Of a DNA stretch of 64,000 nucleotides, positions 60,646 through 64,000 are shown piece by piece. The position numbers and the translations under genes are program-made. The stretch is from the NCBI GenBank assembly GCA_020846535.1, contig JADLDR010000118.1, positions 62,001 to 126,000 on the forward strand, read 5' to 3'. Numbering within the stretch: the stretch's first letter is position 1; every line of letters begins with the position of its first letter. The stretch is from Armatimonadota bacterium (GTDB lineage Bacteria; Armatimonadota; JADLDR01). The notes under the pieces are model-generated. The model did no database searches and was not told where the DNA came from. It saw only the letters and a list, made by a program, of their open reading frames with translations.

Positions 60646-62460
60646 ATGCCCGACCGGAACTCTCAAATCCATCTTCTGCTCCACGGCCAGGAAGTCCCGC
60701 CTCCCGAACGCATCCCGCTTCGCGCCGGGCCGGTCTCTCTGCGCTACGAGGGCGGCGACTTGCGCTATCTCAGGGTCGGTGGCAAGGAAGTTCTCCGGCG
60801 CATTTACGGCGCGGTCCGGGACGAAAACTGGCGCACCGTTCCGATGGAACTCCGGGAGGTGGAGCGCGATATCCGCCCCGATTCCTTCAGGATCGCCTAC
60901 GATGCCCGCCACCGGCAGGGCGCGGTGGATTTCGCCTGGCGGTGCGTCCTTCAGGGCAGCCCCGATGGAACGGTGACCGTGGGCTTCGACGGCAGGGCGC
61001 TTGCCTCGTTTTTGAAGAACCGCATCGGATTGTGCGTACTGCATCCCGTGCGCGAGTGTTCGGGGCGGCCCTGCACGGTTCGCCATCCGGACGGCTCTGC
61101 GGAGGAAAGCCGTTTCCCGGAGCGGATCTCGCCGCACCAGCCCTTTTTCGAGGTGGCGGCCCTCACCCATGAAGCGATGCCCGGCCTGCGGGCCGAGGTG
61201 AGTTTCGCAGGGGAGGTTTTCGAGACGGAGGATCAGCGCAACTGGACGGACGCCTCCAATAAAACCTATTCCATCCCGCTTTCGGTGCCCTACCCGGCCC
61301 TTATCGAAGCCGGAACGCGAATTCACCAGACCGTTACCTTTACATTGCGCGGCCCGATCCCCGAAGAACCACCGCCCGCAAGGGAATGCATTCTGGCTGT
61401 CGGGGAGTCCTCGGTCGGGCGATTTCCGGGAATCGGCGTTCGCCTGCCCTTCCCGCCGGTGGAATTGACCGACTTCGAGCGGGATTCCCTGCGCTCGCTG
61501 CATTTGACCCATCTCTGGGCCGATGTCGAAGGGGCAGACCCGGAATCACTCCGCCAGACGGCAGCCGCATCGGCGACTCTGGGTGTTCCTCTGCGGGTCT
61601 GTCTGCGTCTGTCGGAATTCCTGGCGGAAAGCCAACTGCGGGCCGTCCGCGCCCTCTATGACGAGATCGAACCGGCGGCAGCCGACTGGGTGGTTTTCCC
61701 CTCTTCCGGGCCGGTCGTCGCCCTGGCCCGCGCCATTCTGCCGAAAGGATCGCGCATCGGGGGAGGGAGCGACCGGGATTTCACGGAACTCAACCGCAAC
61801 CGCCCCGCGCCCGGGCTGCTCGATTTCCTCTGCTATGGCATCCATCCGCAGGTTCATGCCTTCGACGACACCTCCATCATGGAGACCGCAGAAACCCACG
61901 GCGAAACCCTTCGCACAGCCCATACCTTCGCCACAGGCGCTCCCGTATCCCCCGGCCCGATCCGCCTGGCCCCCGGCAGACCCGATCCCCGGCTCGACTC
62001 TCTTCTTGCCGCCGCCTGGACGGTGGGCAGCCTCCAGCAACTTGCCGAAAACGGGGCGGAATCCGCCACCTATTTCGAGGCTGCCGGAACGAACGGGATC
62101 CTCCGGGATGGCCGGATCGTCCCCCTCTACCCCGTTCTGGCTCAGGCCGCCTCCTGGAAAGGCGCGGAAACGCTGCCGGTGTCGGTCAGCGATCCCCTGG
62201 CCTTCGCCGCCGCAGCCGTGCGGCAGGAGGGGCGACTCAGACTCCTCATCGCCAACCTGTCCCCGGATGAAAAGCAGGCCGCCCTCCGCTTGCCTGGCAA
62301 GGTTTCCGCAAAGGAATACCGCCTCTCGGCGGAGAATGCTCTCCGTATCATGCGGGAGCCACAAAGTTTCCGGCAGAACCCGCGAACAGTCGACGGAGAG
62401 GCAATGGAGCTTTCATTGTCGCCCTACGGGGTGGCGCTGTTGGAGGAAGATCATGCCTGA
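60646..62460 (+). CDS. D-apionate lactonase-like protein (ApnL-like, recalled family)
   Basis: LRAGPVSLRYEGGDLRYLRVGGKEVLRRIYGAVRDENWRTVP...NRIGLCVLHPVRECSGRPCTV...RFPERISPHQPFFEVAALTHE...EDQRNWTDASNKTYSIPLSVPYP. Confidence 0.6.
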   Translation: MPDRNSQIHLLLHGQEVPPPERIPLRAGPVSLRYEGGDLRYLRVGGKEVLRRIYGAVRDENWRTVPMELREVERDIRPDSFRIAYDARHRQGAVDFAWRCVLQGSPDGTVTVGFDGRALASFLKNRIGLCVLHPVRECSGRPCTVRHPDGSAEESRFPERISPHQPFFEVAALTHEAMPGLRAEVSFAGEVFETEDQRNWTDASNKTYSIPLSVPYPALIEAGTRIHQTVTFTLRGPIPEEPPPARECILAVGESSVGRFPGIGVRLPFPPVELTDFERDSLRSLHLTHLWADVEGADPESLRQTAAASATLGVPLRVCLRLSEFLAESQLRAVRALYDEIEPAAADWVVFPSSGPVVALARAILPKGSRIGGGSDRDFTELNRNRPAPGLLDFLCYGIHPQVHAFDDTSIMETAETHGETLRTAHTFATGAPVSPGPIRLAPGRPDPRLDSLLAAAWTVGSLQQLAENGAESATYFEAAGTNGILRDGRIVPLYPVLAQAASWKGAETLPVSVSDPLAFAAAAVRQEGRLRLLIANLSPDEKQAALRLPGKVSAKEYRLSAENALRIMREPQSFRQNPRTVDGEAMELSLSPYGVALLEEDHA

Positions 62461-63493
62461 GAAGCTCCGTTTTGCGGTGCTGGGGGCCGGGTTCTGGGCG
62501 CACTACCAGATAGCCGCCTGGCGCGAGCAGCAGGGCGTCGAATGCGTCGCCGTCTACAACCGCCGCCGGGAGCGGGCGGAGGCCCTTGCCTCCGCCTTCG
62601 GCATTCCCCGGGTCTACGACAATCCCGATGAGATTCTGGACCAGGAGGCCCTGGATTTTGTGGATATTGTGACCGCGGTGGAGACCCACCCGGCCTTCGT
62701 CGGCCTCTGCGCCAAGCGCAGGCTTCCGGTTATCTGTCAGAAGCCCATGGCCTCCACCCTGGAGGAGGCCGAAGGGATGGTCGCGACCTGCCGGTCGGCG
62801 GAGGTTCTCTTTCTGGTGCATGAGAACTGGCGCTGGCAGGCTCCCATCCGCGCCCTGGCCGCCGTCCTGAACGAAGGCCGGATCGGGCGGCCCTTCCGCG
62901 GGCGGGTCAGCTTTGTCTGCTCCTTCCCTGTGCTCGACAACCAGCCTTTTTTGAAGGAGCTAGATCAGTTCATTCTGACCGATATCGGCAGCCACATCCT
63001 GGATACGGCCCGCTTCCTCTTTGGGGAGGCCGACCGGCTCTACTGCGAGACGGCCCGTATCCATACCGACATCCGGGGCGAGGATGTCGCCACCGTGCTG
63101 CTGCACACCGAAAGGGGAGCCGCCGTCACCTGCGAGATGAGCTATGCAAGTCGCACCGAACAGGAGCGGTTCCCCCAGACCTTCATCTTTATCGAGGGAG
63201 AGAAGGGGTCGGCGGAACTGGCCCCCGATCACTGGGTGCGGGTCACCACCGCGGAAGGGACACACTCTCGCCGCTATCCCCCGCCCCGCTATCCCTGGGC
63301 CGACCCCACCTACGACCTGGTGCAGTCCAGCATGGTTCCCTGCCAGGCCGACCTCCTGCGGGCCGTCCGAGGGAAGGGCAACGCCGAAACGACCGGCCCG
63401 GATAACCTCAAAACCATGAGGCTGGTCTTCGCCGCCTACGAATCCGCCCGCATAGGCCAGGCGGTGGCGATCAGCCGGGAGGAACCCCTATGA
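62453..63493 (+). CDS. Gfo/Idh/MocA oxidoreductase, D-apiose dehydrogenase (ApsD)-like
   Basis: LRFAVLGAGFWAHYQIAAWREQQGVECVAVYNRRRERAEALASAFGIPRVYD...FLVHENWRWQAPIRAL...QFILTDIGSHILDTARFLFGE. Confidence 0.75.
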   Translation: MPEKLRFAVLGAGFWAHYQIAAWREQQGVECVAVYNRRRERAEALASAFGIPRVYDNPDEILDQEALDFVDIVTAVETHPAFVGLCAKRRLPVICQKPMASTLEEAEGMVATCRSAEVLFLVHENWRWQAPIRALAAVLNEGRIGRPFRGRVSFVCSFPVLDNQPFLKELDQFILTDIGSHILDTARFLFGEADRLYCETARIHTDIRGEDVATVLLHTERGAAVTCEMSYASRTEQERFPQTFIFIEGEKGSAELAPDHWVRVTTAEGTHSRRYPPPRYPWADPTYDLVQSSMVPCQADLLRAVRGKGNAETTGPDNLKTMRLVFAAYESARIGQAVAISREEPL

Positions 63494-64000
63494 AAACCGC
63501 TCTTTTCGGGGCCGGGGGCAAGATGGGCCGCCGCCTGACCCGAAACCTGAAGGACTCGGCCTATGAGATGCTTTATGTGGAGGTCAGCGAGCCGGGCATC
63601 CGGGCTCTGAGAGAGGCCGGGCTGGAACCCACCCCTCAGGCGGAAGTCCTGGCCGCCGCCGATGCCGTTATCCTGGCCGTTCCGGACCGGCTGATAGGCC
63701 GCATCGCGGACGAGATCGTTCCCGCGCTCCGGCCGGGCGCGATGGTCGCGCTCCTCGATCCCGCAGCGCCCCGGGCCGGAGATCTTCCCGGACGGGAGGA
63801 TATCGCCTATTTCGTCACCCATCCCTGCCATCCGCCTGTCTTCAACGAGGAGAACGACCCCGAGGCCCGGAAGGACTACTTCGGGGGTGTCCGGGCCAGG
63901 CAGAACATCGTTTGCGCCCTCATGCAGGGGACGGAGGCGGATTACGCCCGCGGGGAAGCCCTGGCGAAGACGATGTTCGCCCCTGTAATGCGGGCGCACC
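63490..64000 (+). CDS. PGDH_C-family protein, D-apionate oxidoisomerase (ApnO)-like, truncated by the window end
   Basis: Translated by hand: MKTALFGAGGKMGRRLTRNLKDSAYEMLYVEVSEPGIRAL...AVPDRLIGRIADEIVPALRPGAMVALLDPAAPRAG...YFVTHPCHPPVFNEE; no stop before 64000, so absent from the ORF track. Confidence 0.65.
   Translation, partial: MKTALFGAGGKMGRRLTRNLKDSAYEMLYVEVSEPGIRALREAGLEPTPQAEVLAAADAVILAVPDRLIGRIADEIVPALRPGAMVALLDPAAPRAGDLPGREDIAYFVTHPCHPPVFNEENDPEARKDYFGGVRARQNIVCALMQGTEADYARGEALAKTMFAPVMRAH

Overview
This 64-kb GC-rich bacterial chromosomal window looks like a diderm Terrabacteria-type genome, possibly Armatimonadota-like. That guess is inference from DUF1559 pseudopilins, a SepF/DivIVA/YggT cluster and Kdo genes together. 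Coding is dense. Housekeeping loci include yggT-proC-sepF-yggS, pilT, folP-TPR-metG, kdsB-kdsA, mtaB-HIT, rsmA and a cold-shock gene. Three carbohydrate-catabolism islands are present: GH32/GH29/GH1/galK; Gfo-SMP30-epimerase-SDR; and DUF5703-MFS-lactonase-Gfo-PGDH_C. Accessory material includes IS1380 and TnpB relics with an IS605-type right end, a PIN/antitoxin pair embedded between a complete and a truncated DUF433 gene that share a 134-bp direct repeat, the C-terminal tail of a methylase-like gene, and five copies of a palindromic 'ERSDVAIS'-type dispersed repeat. The most interesting signals are: (1) a probable D-apiose oxidation cluster at the right edge (apnL/apsD/apnO-like); (2) a structured leader candidate upstream of kdsB with a perfect 9-bp closing stem; (3) a tandem triplet of small TM plus coiled-coil proteins sharing a 'QFILGFDATLKRLESRIxxLE' motif; (4) the DUF433/PIN recombination patch; (5) three genes (BON, GH29, DUF1559) that each look broken by one base in a G/C run. 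No tRNA, rRNA or CRISPR was recognised. All calls come from reading the sequence and recalled family motifs; no searches were run.
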